64,000 nucleotides of DNA from JALYNX01 sp963749415 (GCA_963749415.1 CAVVMG010000001.1:2232001-2296000); one strand, 5' to 3'; positions 16,825 to 24,572 are shown, counted from the first letter of the stretch. Numbers and translations: made by a program. The notes: generated by a model from the sequence alone, not told the origin.

Positions 16825-18227
16825 GCCAACCGAAGACGCTCTTCGAGAAGGTGTGGGAGACCCATGTCGTGGTCCCCGGCGACCCCGCGCTCCTCTTCGC
16901 CGACCTGCACCTCGTCCATGAGGTCACCTCCCCACAGGCGTTCTCCAGCCTCGCCCAGTCGGGGAGGAAGGTGCGCCGTCCCGACCTCACCTTCGCCACC
17001 GTGGATCACGGCATCCCGACCACGGGCCGCCACCTGGGGATCCTCGACCCGATGTCGAAGCGCCAAGTCGAGGCGCTCCGGGACAACTGCGCTCGACACG
17101 GGATTCCGATGTACGGGATCGACGATCCCCGCCAGGGGATCGTCCATGTGGTCGGCCCGGAACAGGGGATGACCCAACCCGGGATGCTCATAGTTTGCGG
17201 GGACAGCCATACCTCGACACACGGGGCCTTCGGAGCACTCGCCTTTGGGATCGGGACGTCAGAGGTGGAGCACGTCCTCGCCACCCAGACCCTGTGGCAA
17301 TCGACGCCGCGCTCGATGGCGGTCGAGGTGAGCGGCGCTCTCCCCCTGGGAGTGACCGCCAAGGACCTGATCCTGGGCATCATCGCCCAGATCGGCGTCG
17401 CCGGCGGCAGCCGCCACGTGATCGAATATCGGGGCGCGGCGATACGCGCCATGTCCATGGAGCAGAGGATGACGATCTGCAACATGTCGATCGAAGGCGG
17501 GGCTCGAGCCGGGATGATCGCTCCCGACGAGACCACGATCTCGTTCATCGAGGGCCGGCCCTTCGCTCCCTACGGCAAGCGTTGGGACGAGGCGGCGGAG
17601 GTCTGGGAGTCACTCGCCACAGACGATGGGGCGGTCTTCGACAAGGTGGTTGACATCGACGCCTCGGCCCTGATCCCCCACGTCAGCTGGGGTGTGAACC
17701 CGGCTCAGACCACCAGAGTGGACGGATTCGTGCCCTCCCCGGACAGCTTCGATGACCCCATGCAGCGGGATGCCACCATCCGGGCCCTGGAGTACATGGG
17801 ACTGGAGCCGGGGACCGCGATCAAGGAGATCTCGGTCGATCATGTTTTCCTCGGCTCGTGCACCAACAGCCGGATCGAAGACCTCCGCGCCGCCGCCGCG
17901 GTGGTCGAAGGGCGAAAGGTGGCGCCCAGTGTGAGCGCGGTGGTGGTTCCCGGCTCGATGCAGGTAAAAGCCCAGGCCGAGGCCGAAGGCCTGGACCGCG
18001 TGTTCCTCGAGGCCGGCTTCGAGTGGCGTGATGCCGGGTGCTCCAGTTGCCTGGCCATGAACCCCGATGTCATCCCCTCCGGCGAGCGGGTCGCCTCGAC
18101 CTCCAACCGCAACTACGAGGGACGCCAGGGACGGGGTGCCCGCACCCATCTGGTCAGTCCGGCGATGGCGGCCGCTGCCGCGGTGGCCGGGCATTTCGTC
18201 GATGTCAGGGACCTGGAGAAGGCATGA
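16821..18227 (+). CDS. leuC: 3-isopropylmalate dehydratase, large subunit
   Basis: A 468-residue aconitase-family subunit that carries the [4Fe-4S] cluster. Visible motifs are TLFEKVWETHVV, VCGDSHTSTHGAFGALAFGIGTSEVEHVLATQTL, DHVFLGSCTNSRIEDL (first cluster Cys) and DAGCSSCLAMNPD (the CxxC pair). Start TTG 16821 overlaps the leuB stop as TTGA and directly precedes SQPKTLFEKVW, matching the family N-terminus. It ends in an ATGA overlap with leuD, its obligate partner in isomerising 2- to 3-isopropylmalate. Confidence 0.96.
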   Translation: MSQPKTLFEKVWETHVVVPGDPALLFADLHLVHEVTSPQAFSSLAQSGRKVRRPDLTFATVDHGIPTTGRHLGILDPMSKRQVEALRDNCARHGIPMYGIDDPRQGIVHVVGPEQGMTQPGMLIVCGDSHTSTHGAFGALAFGIGTSEVEHVLATQTLWQSTPRSMAVEVSGALPLGVTAKDLILGIIAQIGVAGGSRHVIEYRGAAIRAMSMEQRMTICNMSIEGGARAGMIAPDETTISFIEGRPFAPYGKRWDEAAEVWESLATDDGAVFDKVVDIDASALIPHVSWGVNPAQTTRVDGFVPSPDSFDDPMQRDATIRALEYMGLEPGTAIKEISVDHVFLGSCTNSRIEDLRAAAAVVEGRKVAPSVSAVVVPGSMQVKAQAEAEGLDRVFLEAGFEWRDAGCSSCLAMNPDVIPSGERVASTSNRNYEGRQGRGARTHLVSPAMAAAAAVAGHFVDVRDLEKA

Positions 18228-18841
18228 AGCCGGTGCGAAGAGTCCAGGGCCCGATGCTCCCTCTGGACCGTGCCGATGTCGACACCGACCAGATCATCCC
18301 CCAGCAGTTCCTCAAGCGGATCGAGCGCGACGGCTATGGCGAGTTCCTCTTCTACAACTGGGCCCATCACGACGACGGCTCGGCGGTGGAGGACTTCATA
18401 ATCAATCGCCCGGAAAGGGCAGGGGCCCGGGTCCTGGTCGCCGGGGCCAACTTCGGCTGCGGCTCGTCGCGGGAGCACGCCCCGTGGGCGATCCAGGACT
18501 GGGGTTTCGACGCCGTGATCGCCCCTTCAACCGCGGATATCTTCCGCAACAACTCGGCCAACATCGGCCTCCTCGTCGTCGAGCTCCCTGATTCCGAGGT
18601 GCGCCGCCTGATGGAGTTGGCCAAGGACCCGTCGGCCACGATCACCATCGACCTGGAGCAACAGACGGTCACCGGTGACGGATTCGAAGCCGACTTCGAC
18701 TTCGACCCGTCGGTCAAGGAGCGGCTGCTCCATGGCCTGGATCGGATAGGGACCACGCTGACCCACGAAGCGGCCATCGCCCGCCACGAGTTGGACCGAC
18801 CGGGGTGGCTGCCCACCACCACGGTGAGCCCGGTCACCTAG
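18224..18841 (+). CDS. leuD: 3-isopropylmalate dehydratase, small subunit
   Basis: A 205-residue swivelling-domain subunit. It begins MKPVRRVQGPMLPLDRADVDTDQIIPQQFLKRI, then VLVAGANFGCGSSREHAPWAIQDWGFDAVIAPS and DIFRNNSANIGLL, all standard LeuD signatures. ATG 18224 overlaps the leuC stop. The gene ends the rightward leucine run. Its TAG at 18839-18841 overlaps the TAG of the convergent aromatic fusion gene inside the palindrome CTAG, so there is no intergenic space or terminator between the two transcription units. Confidence 0.96.
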   Translation: MKPVRRVQGPMLPLDRADVDTDQIIPQQFLKRIERDGYGEFLFYNWAHHDDGSAVEDFIINRPERAGARVLVAGANFGCGSSREHAPWAIQDWGFDAVIAPSTADIFRNNSANIGLLVVELPDSEVRRLMELAKDPSATITIDLEQQTVTGDGFEADFDFDPSVKERLLHGLDRIGTTLTHEAAIARHELDRPGWLPTTTVSPVT

Positions 18842-20880
18842 CCGCCGGCAGGAGCGAACCCCAGCGCCTCCATCAGGGTCTCGAACTGATCGAGCCGCAG
18901 TGACTGCGGCCCATCACTGAGCGCTTCCTCGGGATGGGGGTGGATCTCCACCATGATCGCGTCAGCCCCGATCGCCTGGGCGGCGAGCGCCAGCGGCGCT
19001 ACGAGGTCACGGTCCCCCGCCGCATGGGAGGGGTCGACGACGATCGGGAGATGGGTGTGGCGGCGGAGCACGGGCACCGCACTCAAATCCAGCGTGTTGC
19101 GGGTCGAGGTCTCGAAGGTGCGAATCCCTCGTTCACACAGCATGACCTGCTGGTTCCCCCCGGCCAGGATGTACTCGGCGGCCTGGAGCAACTCTTCGAT
19201 CGACGAGCTCATCCCCCGCTTGAGGAGCACAGGCCGATGGGCGCGGCCCACGGCATTGAGCAGGGAGAAGTTCTGCATGTTGCGTGCGCCGACCTGCAGG
19301 ATGTCCGCCTTGCGGGCGACTCCATCGACATCGTCAGGTGACAGAACCTCGGTGACAACCGGCAGCCCGTAAGCCCGCCCCGCCTCCACCAGCATCTCCA
19401 GAGCCTCGTAGCCCAGGCCCTGGAAGGAGTATGGAGAGGAGCGGGGCTTGAAGCACCCACCTCGCAGGATCGATCCTCCCGCTTCCTTGACCGCCTTGGC
19501 GGCAGCCATCACCTGGTCCCAGGACTCGACCGCGCAGGGCCCGGCAATCATCACCATCTCACCACCGCCGACCTCGACGCCGGCGATCTCGACCACCGTG
19601 TTCTGCTCCTTGTGGCCACGGCTCCCCAGCTTGTAGCCCTTGGGAATGGGCGTCGCCGGCGTCGCCTCCGCCAGCGCTGAGATCCCCTTTGGCTCGCCGT
19701 GGGCGACGGCACGTTCCACCGGCCGGGGACGCAGGTCGCGAGAGGGGTAGCTGCCCAGCACCTTGAGGAAGCGGACCTGCTTGGTCAGGGCATCGAACAC
19801 CGCCTGGACCTCGGGGTCGGAGAGGTTTCCGTCGAAATCGAGGTAGAAGAGCTCCTCACGCGGATTGCTCGGGATCGGCCTCGACTCCAGCATGACCAGG
19901 TTGATTTCTGCCTCGCGGAAGATCGCCAGGGCATCCATCAGGGCGCCGGGATGGTTGCCCACCGCCATCACGATCGAGGTCCGAGCGCGGACCCCATCGG
20001 GGACCACCACCGGGTCGGCGGCGACCACTACGAACCTGGTGTAGTTCTCGCCCTGGTTGGCGATGCCTGACTTGAGGATGTCCAACCCATAGAGCCGGGC
20101 CGCTTCTTCGCTGGCAATGGCGGCCACCGTCGGGTCGTTCATCTCCCCGATCCTCTTCCCGGAAAGTGCGGTGTCGGAAAAGTAGACGATCTCGCAGTGG
20201 TCGAGACCAGCCAGGAACTCCGAGCACTGAGTCACCGCCTGGGGATGGCAGTAGATCCGCCGCAGGCCGGTGATCGATGCCCCAGCCACACCGAGCAGGC
20301 AATGCCGCACCCGAAAGCGGACATCACCCACGAAATGCAGTTGGCTGTCCAAGAGCAGGTCGTAGACCTCCGAGATGGCGCCCGACGTGGTGTTCTCGAC
20401 CGGAAGCACAGCGACGTCGGCGTTTCCCAATTGCACGGCACGAACCGCCTCGGCGAAGGTGTGCGCCTTGAGATAGGTCGGCGTGAGCCCTTTGCCATCG
20501 AAGAACTGGCGGGAGGCGAGATGGCTGTATGAGCCGTCGATACCCTGGATGGCGACGGTGACCGCGTCCGGTGCCGCCTCACTCCGCCCCAGGAACTCCT
20601 GCTGGACCCGCACCGAGTCGTTGATGATCTCGCGCCAGAGCCTGTTGACCAGGCCCGAGTCGAGGTCATGGGTCATCCCCGCGGTGATCCGGTCCGAGAT
20701 CAGGTCCTCCTCCCGCGACATGTCCCGCGAGGGGCGGGCATGGAGGCCCTTCTCCCGGGCCATGCGCAAGCTGAAGGCCTTGCGCTCTGCGAGCAGCTTC
20801 AGTATCTCGGCGTCGACCCGGTCGATGTCGTCGCGGATCTGGCTGATGTCGTCTTCTTCCAGGTGGTTGTCGTTGCTCAT
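18838..20880 (-). CDS. Chorismate mutase - prephenate dehydratase - ACT - DAHP synthase fusion
   Basis: A 680-residue protein with four parts in order. Residues 11-97 are an AroQ chorismate mutase (IRDDIDRVDAEILKLLAERKAF). Residues 106-286 are a prephenate dehydratase (VAIQGIDGSYSHLASRQFF, LPVENTTSGAISEVYDLL, GENYTRFVVV). Residues 300-378 are an ACT domain with the Phe-binding GALMDALAIF and LESRP motifs. After a linker, residues 430-675 are a type I-beta DAHP synthase (MVMIAGPCAVES, GGCFKPRSSPYSFQG, QVGARNMQNFSLL, LLKRGMSS, PIVVDPSHAAGDRDLV, VEIHPHPEEALSDGPQS). It would thus combine the entry step of the shikimate pathway with two steps of phenylalanine synthesis and a Phe sensor. Mutase-dehydratase and mutase-DAHPS pairs are known; I do not know this four-part order as a standard form. 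No frameshift is needed to read it. Confidence 0.93.
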   Translation of the reverse strand: MSNDNHLEEDDISQIRDDIDRVDAEILKLLAERKAFSLRMAREKGLHARPSRDMSREEDLISDRITAGMTHDLDSGLVNRLWREIINDSVRVQQEFLGRSEAAPDAVTVAIQGIDGSYSHLASRQFFDGKGLTPTYLKAHTFAEAVRAVQLGNADVAVLPVENTTSGAISEVYDLLLDSQLHFVGDVRFRVRHCLLGVAGASITGLRRIYCHPQAVTQCSEFLAGLDHCEIVYFSDTALSGKRIGEMNDPTVAAIASEEAARLYGLDILKSGIANQGENYTRFVVVAADPVVVPDGVRARTSIVMAVGNHPGALMDALAIFREAEINLVMLESRPIPSNPREELFYLDFDGNLSDPEVQAVFDALTKQVRFLKVLGSYPSRDLRPRPVERAVAHGEPKGISALAEATPATPIPKGYKLGSRGHKEQNTVVEIAGVEVGGGEMVMIAGPCAVESWDQVMAAAKAVKEAGGSILRGGCFKPRSSPYSFQGLGYEALEMLVEAGRAYGLPVVTEVLSPDDVDGVARKADILQVGARNMQNFSLLNAVGRAHRPVLLKRGMSSSIEELLQAAEYILAGGNQQVMLCERGIRTFETSTRNTLDLSAVPVLRRHTHLPIVVDPSHAAGDRDLVAPLALAAQAIGADAIMVEIHPHPEEALSDGPQSLRLDQFETLMEALGFAPAGG

Positions 20881-20948
20881 CTCATCATTCGATGTCGGGG
20901 ACGCGGTGCGTCAGCGGTGGAGTGGAGTGGCGCGGGGGTGGGGTGAAT

Positions 20949-20963
20949 CGGCGCTAGGCGCCG
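20949..20963 (-). promoter_or_regulatory. Hairpin at the end of the aromatic leader peptide
   Basis: CGGCGC and GCGCCG form a perfect 6-bp stem with a 3-nt loop, and the leader peptide stop codon lies in the stem-loop. A second possible stem, GGCGC with GCGCC (20989-21004), uses the same kind of sequence earlier in the leader, so the two regions could pair in alternative ways. No T-run follows, so any control of the fusion gene would not be by a simple intrinsic terminator. Confidence 0.5.
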
Positions 20964-21034
20964 AAGTAGAAGTAGGCGAACCCGAAGGGGCGCAGAACGG
21001 CGCCGGAAGCCATCGGGTTTGAGCTCGCCTTCAT
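20954..21034 (-). CDS. Phe/Tyr-rich leader peptide of the aromatic fusion gene
   Basis: A 26-codon frame on the minus strand ends FGFAYFYFGA then TAG, with seven aromatic residues near its C-terminus (Phe codons TTC, Tyr codons TAC). A second in-frame ATG at 21013 would give the 19-residue form MASGAVLRPFGFAYFYFGA. The first ATG lies only 8 nt after a GATAAT -10 box, so the message is probably leaderless. It is 73 nt upstream of the gene for chorismate mutase/prephenate dehydratase/DAHP synthase, products of which make Phe and Tyr. PheA-type leader peptides rich in Phe are classical attenuators in enterobacteria. Coding and position are seen; attenuation is inferred. Confidence 0.82.
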   Translation of the reverse strand: MKASSNPMASGAVLRPFGFAYFYFGA

Positions 21035-21042
21035 GTGCGGCG

Positions 21043-21072
21043 ATTATCCACAGCAGGGATAGCTGGTGTCAA
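21043..21072 (-). promoter_or_regulatory. SigA-type promoter of the aromatic leader, overlapping a DnaA-box match
   Basis: On the minus strand a perfect TTGACA (21067-21072) is followed after 18 bp by GATAAT (21043-21048). The leader ATG is 8 nt further on. The -10 lies inside TGTGGATAA, the complement of the consensus DnaA box TTATCCACA (21044-21052), so DnaA binding could in principle occlude this promoter. Confidence 0.8.
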
Positions 21073-21088
21073 GAGCTAGCTTCGGGGC

Positions 21089-21307
21089 GTGAACAAGGCT
21101 CGGCTCGCCGCTGGGGTCATCGTTGCCCTTGTCGGGGCCGTATGGACGCTCCAAGGGCTGGATGTCTCGTTCGTCCCCAAGGGTGCGATGACCGGCGACC
21201 TGACATGGGTCATCCTCGGAGGCCTGGCCATCCTGGTCGGGCTCTGGCTCATCTGGTCGGCACGCCGCCGGGGCGATGCGCCTGGGCCTGAAGACAATGC
21301 CGTCTGA
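21089..21307 (+). CDS. Small two-span membrane protein
   Basis: A 72-residue protein with two hydrophobic stretches (about 7-24 and 40-60). The sequence reads RLAAGVIVALVGAVWTLQGLDV, a glycine-rich turn with GAMTGDLTWVILGGLAILVGLWLIW, and a basic tail SARRRG. This GxxWxLQGL...MTGDxxW pattern recurs in small uncharacterised actinobacterial membrane proteins. GTG 21089 is used as start. It is divergent from the aromatic leader promoter, with about 16 bp between that -35 and this start. Function unknown. Confidence 0.65.
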   Translation: MNKARLAAGVIVALVGAVWTLQGLDVSFVPKGAMTGDLTWVILGGLAILVGLWLIWSARRRGDAPGPEDNAV

Positions 21308-21346
21308 CCGGGGAGCCTGTCGATAACCTGACCGGTCGAGGCAACC

Positions 21347-21700
21347 ATGAGCCAACGACCCGGTCGACCCGGCGAGACCTTGCCGCCCGACGAGATGCAG
21401 AGATTCCTCTACGCCTGCTCTCACGAGCGTCGATCCCCGACCACCCAGCGGATAATCGACGGTGCCTCCTACGGCTGGATCCACATGTTCATTCGCAGCA
21501 ACAGCGAGGACGGTGGCGGAGACGCCCTCGGTGATGGCTGGCTGGAGCCCTACGACGCGGACTCGGTTCAGCTCAGCGAATACTTCAAGCGGGTAGCGAT
21601 CCGATTGCGCAACACCGGGGCCTTCGACTACGCCACCGATCTCCAGGCCCACTTCGCGATCCTTGCCGAGGAACGCGCCATGCCCTGGCCCCTTCGCTGA
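21347..21700 (+). CDS. Hypothetical protein
   Basis: A 117-residue soluble protein that I do not recognise. It contains MQRFLYACSHERRSPTTQRII near the N-terminus and YFKRVAIRLRNTGAFDYATDLQAHFAIL near the C-terminus, with an acidic glycine-rich middle (SNSEDGGGDALGDGWLEPYDAD). There is no signal peptide or membrane span. The composition and codon use match neighbouring genes, which supports coding. It follows the small membrane protein by 39 bp in the same direction and converges on the Ddn-type gene 7 bp away. Confidence 0.6.
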   Translation: MSQRPGRPGETLPPDEMQRFLYACSHERRSPTTQRIIDGASYGWIHMFIRSNSEDGGGDALGDGWLEPYDADSVQLSEYFKRVAIRLRNTGAFDYATDLQAHFAILAEERAMPWPLR

Positions 21701-21707
21701 TCAGCGT

Positions 21708-22127
21708 TCAGCCAATCGGATCCAGTCGGATGACGGGAATCGTTCGCTTTAGCTTGCGCTCGTATTCCGTGTAGATCTCGAAACGGTCTGCCTGGTGGGC
21801 GAATACCCGATCACGCTCCGCTCCAACGATCTCGGTTGCTCGCACCCGCAGGGAACCGGTCCCGACTTCGACGACGATTTCCGGGTTGGCCTTCAGGTTG
21901 TAATACCAGTCGGGATGACGATCACTGCCATGGGCGGAACCGAACACCAAGTAGCCGTCTCCCACTGGGGTTCCTCGCATGGGCACGATGTGCTCCCTCC
22001 CGGTTCGGGCGCCGATGGTGTGCAGGAGCAACATCGGGGGCGGATCGGCATAGGGTGCGGCGACAGCACCGGCGTTTGCTCGAAACTCGGCAATCACCTC
22101 GGCATTCCAGTCACCCTCTTCAGTCAC
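21708..22127 (-). CDS. Deazaflavin (F420)-dependent nitroreductase-family protein
   Basis: A 139-residue split-barrel protein of the Ddn/FDOR-A group. It has MLLLHTIGARTGREHIVPMRGTP, then YLVFGSAHGSDRHPDWYYNLKANPEIVVEVG and a terminal RKLKRTIPVIRLDP. These are the hallmark segments of F420H2-dependent quinone and nitro reductases in actinobacteria, where GxxTGxxR and the WYxNLxANPxVxVE strand line the cofactor pocket. The physiological substrate is unknown, often menaquinone or reactive aldehydes in relatives. Its presence implies the host makes coenzyme F420. Confidence 0.85.
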   Translation of the reverse strand: MTEEGDWNAEVIAEFRANAGAVAAPYADPPPMLLLHTIGARTGREHIVPMRGTPVGDGYLVFGSAHGSDRHPDWYYNLKANPEIVVEVGTGSLRVRATEIVGAERDRVFAHQADRFEIYTEYERKLKRTIPVIRLDPIG

Positions 22128-22571
22128 TGGCGCTGATTCCGCGTGTGAGATCCCTCATTCCGGGGAAGGTAGACGACATGGTCCTCATCCAATCGAGTAC
22201 CGCTGATTCGCGCCCGCTCCCGGCGGTTGACGCCCGGGAAGCGATCAACAACGTGCTGGACGGGGTCCTCAAACTCCTCGATGTCTGGGAGGAGGCGATC
22301 GACCCGGCTAGTTGGCCTGCCGGTTGGGAAGTTTGTTATTCCGACCGCCCGCTTCCACAGCCTTCGCAGTCGGCAGCGACCGGCCAGGGTCGTCCGGATC
22401 CTCAGGTATCCGCTCACCTTCCAAGAGGCCGGCACGCACTAGACCGGCCAGTTCACGCTTGAAATCATCGAGCATGAGATCGGGATAAACCGCGTCGGTT
22501 CGTCCCGAACGACTACCACAGTCCCGAGCGCCTCAGTACGAGGCTTGAGCGCTGAAAATCCGATCACCTTG
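22128..22571. other. 444-bp stretch without a confident gene
   Basis: Between the Ddn-type and cyclase genes no frame looks like a complete gene. A plus-strand segment from ATG 22178 (DAREAINNVLDGVLKLLDVWEEAID) appears protein-like for about 45 codons, then becomes arginine- and proline-rich. Another frame from about 22443 (GQFTLEIIEHEIGINRVG) also looks coding for a short way. This could be a decayed or frameshifted small gene. I recognise no family, RNA or repeat in it. Confidence 0.4.
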
Positions 22572-23351
22572 TCAGGTTGGGGTGATGACCGCGACCTCGA
22601 AGGGTGTTGATTTGCCCTTGAGCTCGAGGCTCCGGTGCTCGAGACCGCCAGTGTCGAGGCCGATTCTTTCGGCGAGCTGAATGGATACGAGAACTTCACC
22701 CACACCGGCGGCGGCGGCTATCCGTGCTCCAACGTTTATGTCGTCTCCCAGGGCGGTCAGTTCGGTAGCCCTGCCCTGCTCACCAAGCAATCCGACGAAG
22801 GCATTTCCTGCGTGCACACCAACACCGAGCGGAATCCACGGCCCATCCTCGTCCGCGTGTCCGGTCGCACGCAAGAGCTCGACTGCACTGTTCAGGGCAG
22901 CCCGGGCATAGTTCGGCCCGGCGATACCAGGAACGAAGTACCCGATGGCTTCGTCCCCGGCGAGGCGGCCCAATAGAGCACCAGCGTCGATCAGCACCTT
23001 GGAAGAGGTCAGATAGAACCGATTGATCAGTTTTTGAAAGGCGCTGTCGCCGATCCTTTCGGCCGTCGGTGTAGACCCCCTCATGTCAGCGAACACGGTG
23101 GCGATGTCGACGTGGGTGCCTCCTGGATGATCCTGACCATGTTTGATGCAGGCGTTACAGATACGAGGGTCCTCCCGAGATTGACCCCGCCCCAGGATCG
23201 ACATCACCCGTCCTCCGGGTCCCCGAAAAGGGCCGTGGCAGAACATGCATCGGGGGTCAGACGGAAGGATGCTGAAGAACGCCCTCGACTTGTCGAGCAG
23301 GGCGTTGCCGTCAGAGAATATTTCTCGCCAGATTTCCTCGTTCTCAGCCAT
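22572..23351 (-). CDS. Class III adenylate/guanylate cyclase with N-terminal CxxC pairs
   Basis: A 259-residue protein. Residues 30-90 hold two cysteine pairs (CMFC and CNAC) that probably bind zinc. Residues 95-259 form a class III cyclase domain. The first metal Asp is in VFADMRGSTPTAERIG, the second in LAGDEAIGYFVPG, and the transition-state segment is TALGDDINVGARIAAAAG. The C-terminus ends ELKGKSTPFEVAVI, typical of the family. It should make a cyclic nucleotide from ATP or GTP. ATG 23351 has GGAG about 9 nt upstream; the open frame continues to 23396. No membrane span or sensor domain is attached. It sits beside the tRNA-Asn partial repeat. Confidence 0.87.
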   Translation of the reverse strand: MAENEEIWREIFSDGNALLDKSRAFFSILPSDPRCMFCHGPFRGPGGRVMSILGRGQSREDPRICNACIKHGQDHPGGTHVDIATVFADMRGSTPTAERIGDSAFQKLINRFYLTSSKVLIDAGALLGRLAGDEAIGYFVPGIAGPNYARAALNSAVELLRATGHADEDGPWIPLGVGVHAGNAFVGLLGEQGRATELTALGDDINVGARIAAAAGVGEVLVSIQLAERIGLDTGGLEHRSLELKGKSTPFEVAVITPT

Positions 23352-23430
23352 GGTCACTCCAAAGTGCGGCTCTTCACTCTTTTGCGCTTGCCCCATAAGG
23401 AAATTCCAGGGAACGCCGAGGTGAGAGGCT

Positions 23431-23477
23431 TGCTCCGCGGGTAGGACTCGAACCTACAACCAAAGGAATAACAGTCC
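23431..23477 (-). repeat. Partial copy of tRNA-Asn 3' half (att-like)
   Basis: This 47-bp block matches 24805-24851, the 3' half of the intact tRNA-Asn gene plus 2 bp beyond it, at 45 positions and in the same orientation. The two differences fall in the anticodon arm. The 5' half of a tRNA is absent, so it cannot be functional. Integrases that target tRNA 3' ends leave exactly this kind of truncated copy at the far end of an integrated element, here 1.37 kb away. Tandem duplication is the alternative. Confidence 0.75.
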
Positions 23478-23783
23478 CGCCCATAGCGTCCTTTCCAGTA
23501 CCGGTGGGTGCTGGTCCATACCGTCCTGTCTACGAATTCTGATCGGTCGTGTTGTCTGGTGCTGTCCCGTCCGGGTACGTACGGGTACATAGATGGCTAC
23601 ACACGTCGGATCCTCGGTGCCCGAATCGGACGTCACTCATCTGGCGGTTTCCCTAGTCAGGCCTCGATCCGTATGGAGTCGAGGACGGCGAGGAGCTCGG
23701 TGAGGTCCTCAGGCGGCGAGTCGGCGGATCGTCCAGCAGCGATTACCAGCCTGATGCCTTCGACGTCGAGTCCTGGCGCTCGG
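23478..23783. other. Non-coding stretch next to the att-like repeat
   Basis: About 300 bp with no gene I can support. One minus-strand frame (complement of about 23656-23790) reads LDVEGIRLVIAAGRSADSPP then EDLTELLAVLDSIRIEA and a stop, which looks like the genuine C-terminal end of a protein but has no start or recognisable upstream part. It may be a remnant left by deletion of a larger inserted element. Confidence 0.4.
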
Positions 23784-24572
23784 TCAAGGCCCCGTGGCTG
23801 CTGGGGGCAGTTCCATCGAGGCGCGGACACCGACCAGTGCCGTAAACGGCACCGTAATGAAGCCTCTCTGCGGGCGGTCGAGATCGAACGAGATGAAGAG
23901 GATGAGTATCACGAAGGCTGCGGCGGCGATCGAGGTCACCTCGCTCTTTCCGACGAGCGCCAAGTACAGAGCAAGCACACCCAGGGCGATGGCACCGCCA
24001 AACACCTGCAGGAGCACCACGGGGCCGGGCACCCGGTTTCGCAGAGATGAAACTCGAGCGGTATGGGTGTCGATCATCTCATTCAGCGTCTCGATGTAGA
24101 GACGGGGGGCCGTTCCGACAGGATCCTTGCGGACCGCGTCTCCCGCGAGGCTCCAGAGCTCCCGCTGAAGCTCGGACATGTGCGCCGAGTCTTCAGCGAA
24201 CGCCGCGGTGTCCGGTACCTGGTCTGCCAGGTCGATGGCGGCATCCGTGTATTCCACGAGGAGCCCGAGCGAGGCGGAGCGTTCCGGCTCGGCAAGCATC
24301 TGGGCCCGGAGGTAGGTCGTTCCGATGTCGTTCGACTCTTTGAGCACAAGAGCCCGTCGACCCTCATACCGTCCCACCGCCATGGTGAGTCCGAAGGCGA
24401 GCAACAGGCCGACCAGGCTGAGCAGGGTACCTTGGATCACGCCGAACGACTCGCGGTGGGTGTCGGATCGGGCGCGGAGCCGCCGTCCGATCAGGATTCC
24501 CGCGGTGACAGAGCCACCGACGATGAGGATGATCAAGACCGCGAGCGCCAGGGTGCTCAACTCGAAGATCAT
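23784..24572 (-). CDS. DUF4239 membrane protein
   Basis: A 262-residue membrane protein. Two hydrophobic segments lie near the N-terminus (about 4-25 and 45-65) and two near the C-terminus (about 185-205 and 212-232), with a soluble helical stretch between. The segment FISFDLDRPQRGFITVPFTAL matches the conserved DLDRPFxG end of DUF4239 (bestrophin-like) proteins, whose function is not established. ATG 24572 begins MIFELSTLALAVLIILIVGG; the frame is open further upstream to 24713 but without hydrophobic or conserved sequence. It is the only substantial gene between the two tRNA-Asn repeat copies. Confidence 0.75.
   Translation of the reverse strand: MIFELSTLALAVLIILIVGGSVTAGILIGRRLRARSDTHRESFGVIQGTLLSLVGLLLAFGLTMAVGRYEGRRALVLKESNDIGTTYLRAQMLAEPERSASLGLLVEYTDAAIDLADQVPDTAAFAEDSAHMSELQRELWSLAGDAVRKDPVGTAPRLYIETLNEMIDTHTARVSSLRNRVPGPVVLLQVFGGAIALGVLALYLALVGKSEVTSIAAAAFVILILFISFDLDRPQRGFITVPFTALVGVRASMELPPAATGP

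Noticed and set aside
22439..22705. Minus-strand open frame overlapping the end of the cyclase gene
   Set aside because: It runs through the well-supported C-terminus of the cyclase in another frame and has no recognisable protein pattern.
23431..23477. Second tRNA-Asn gene
   Set aside because: Only the 3' half is present, the 5' acceptor and D arm are missing and the anticodon stem is mispaired.
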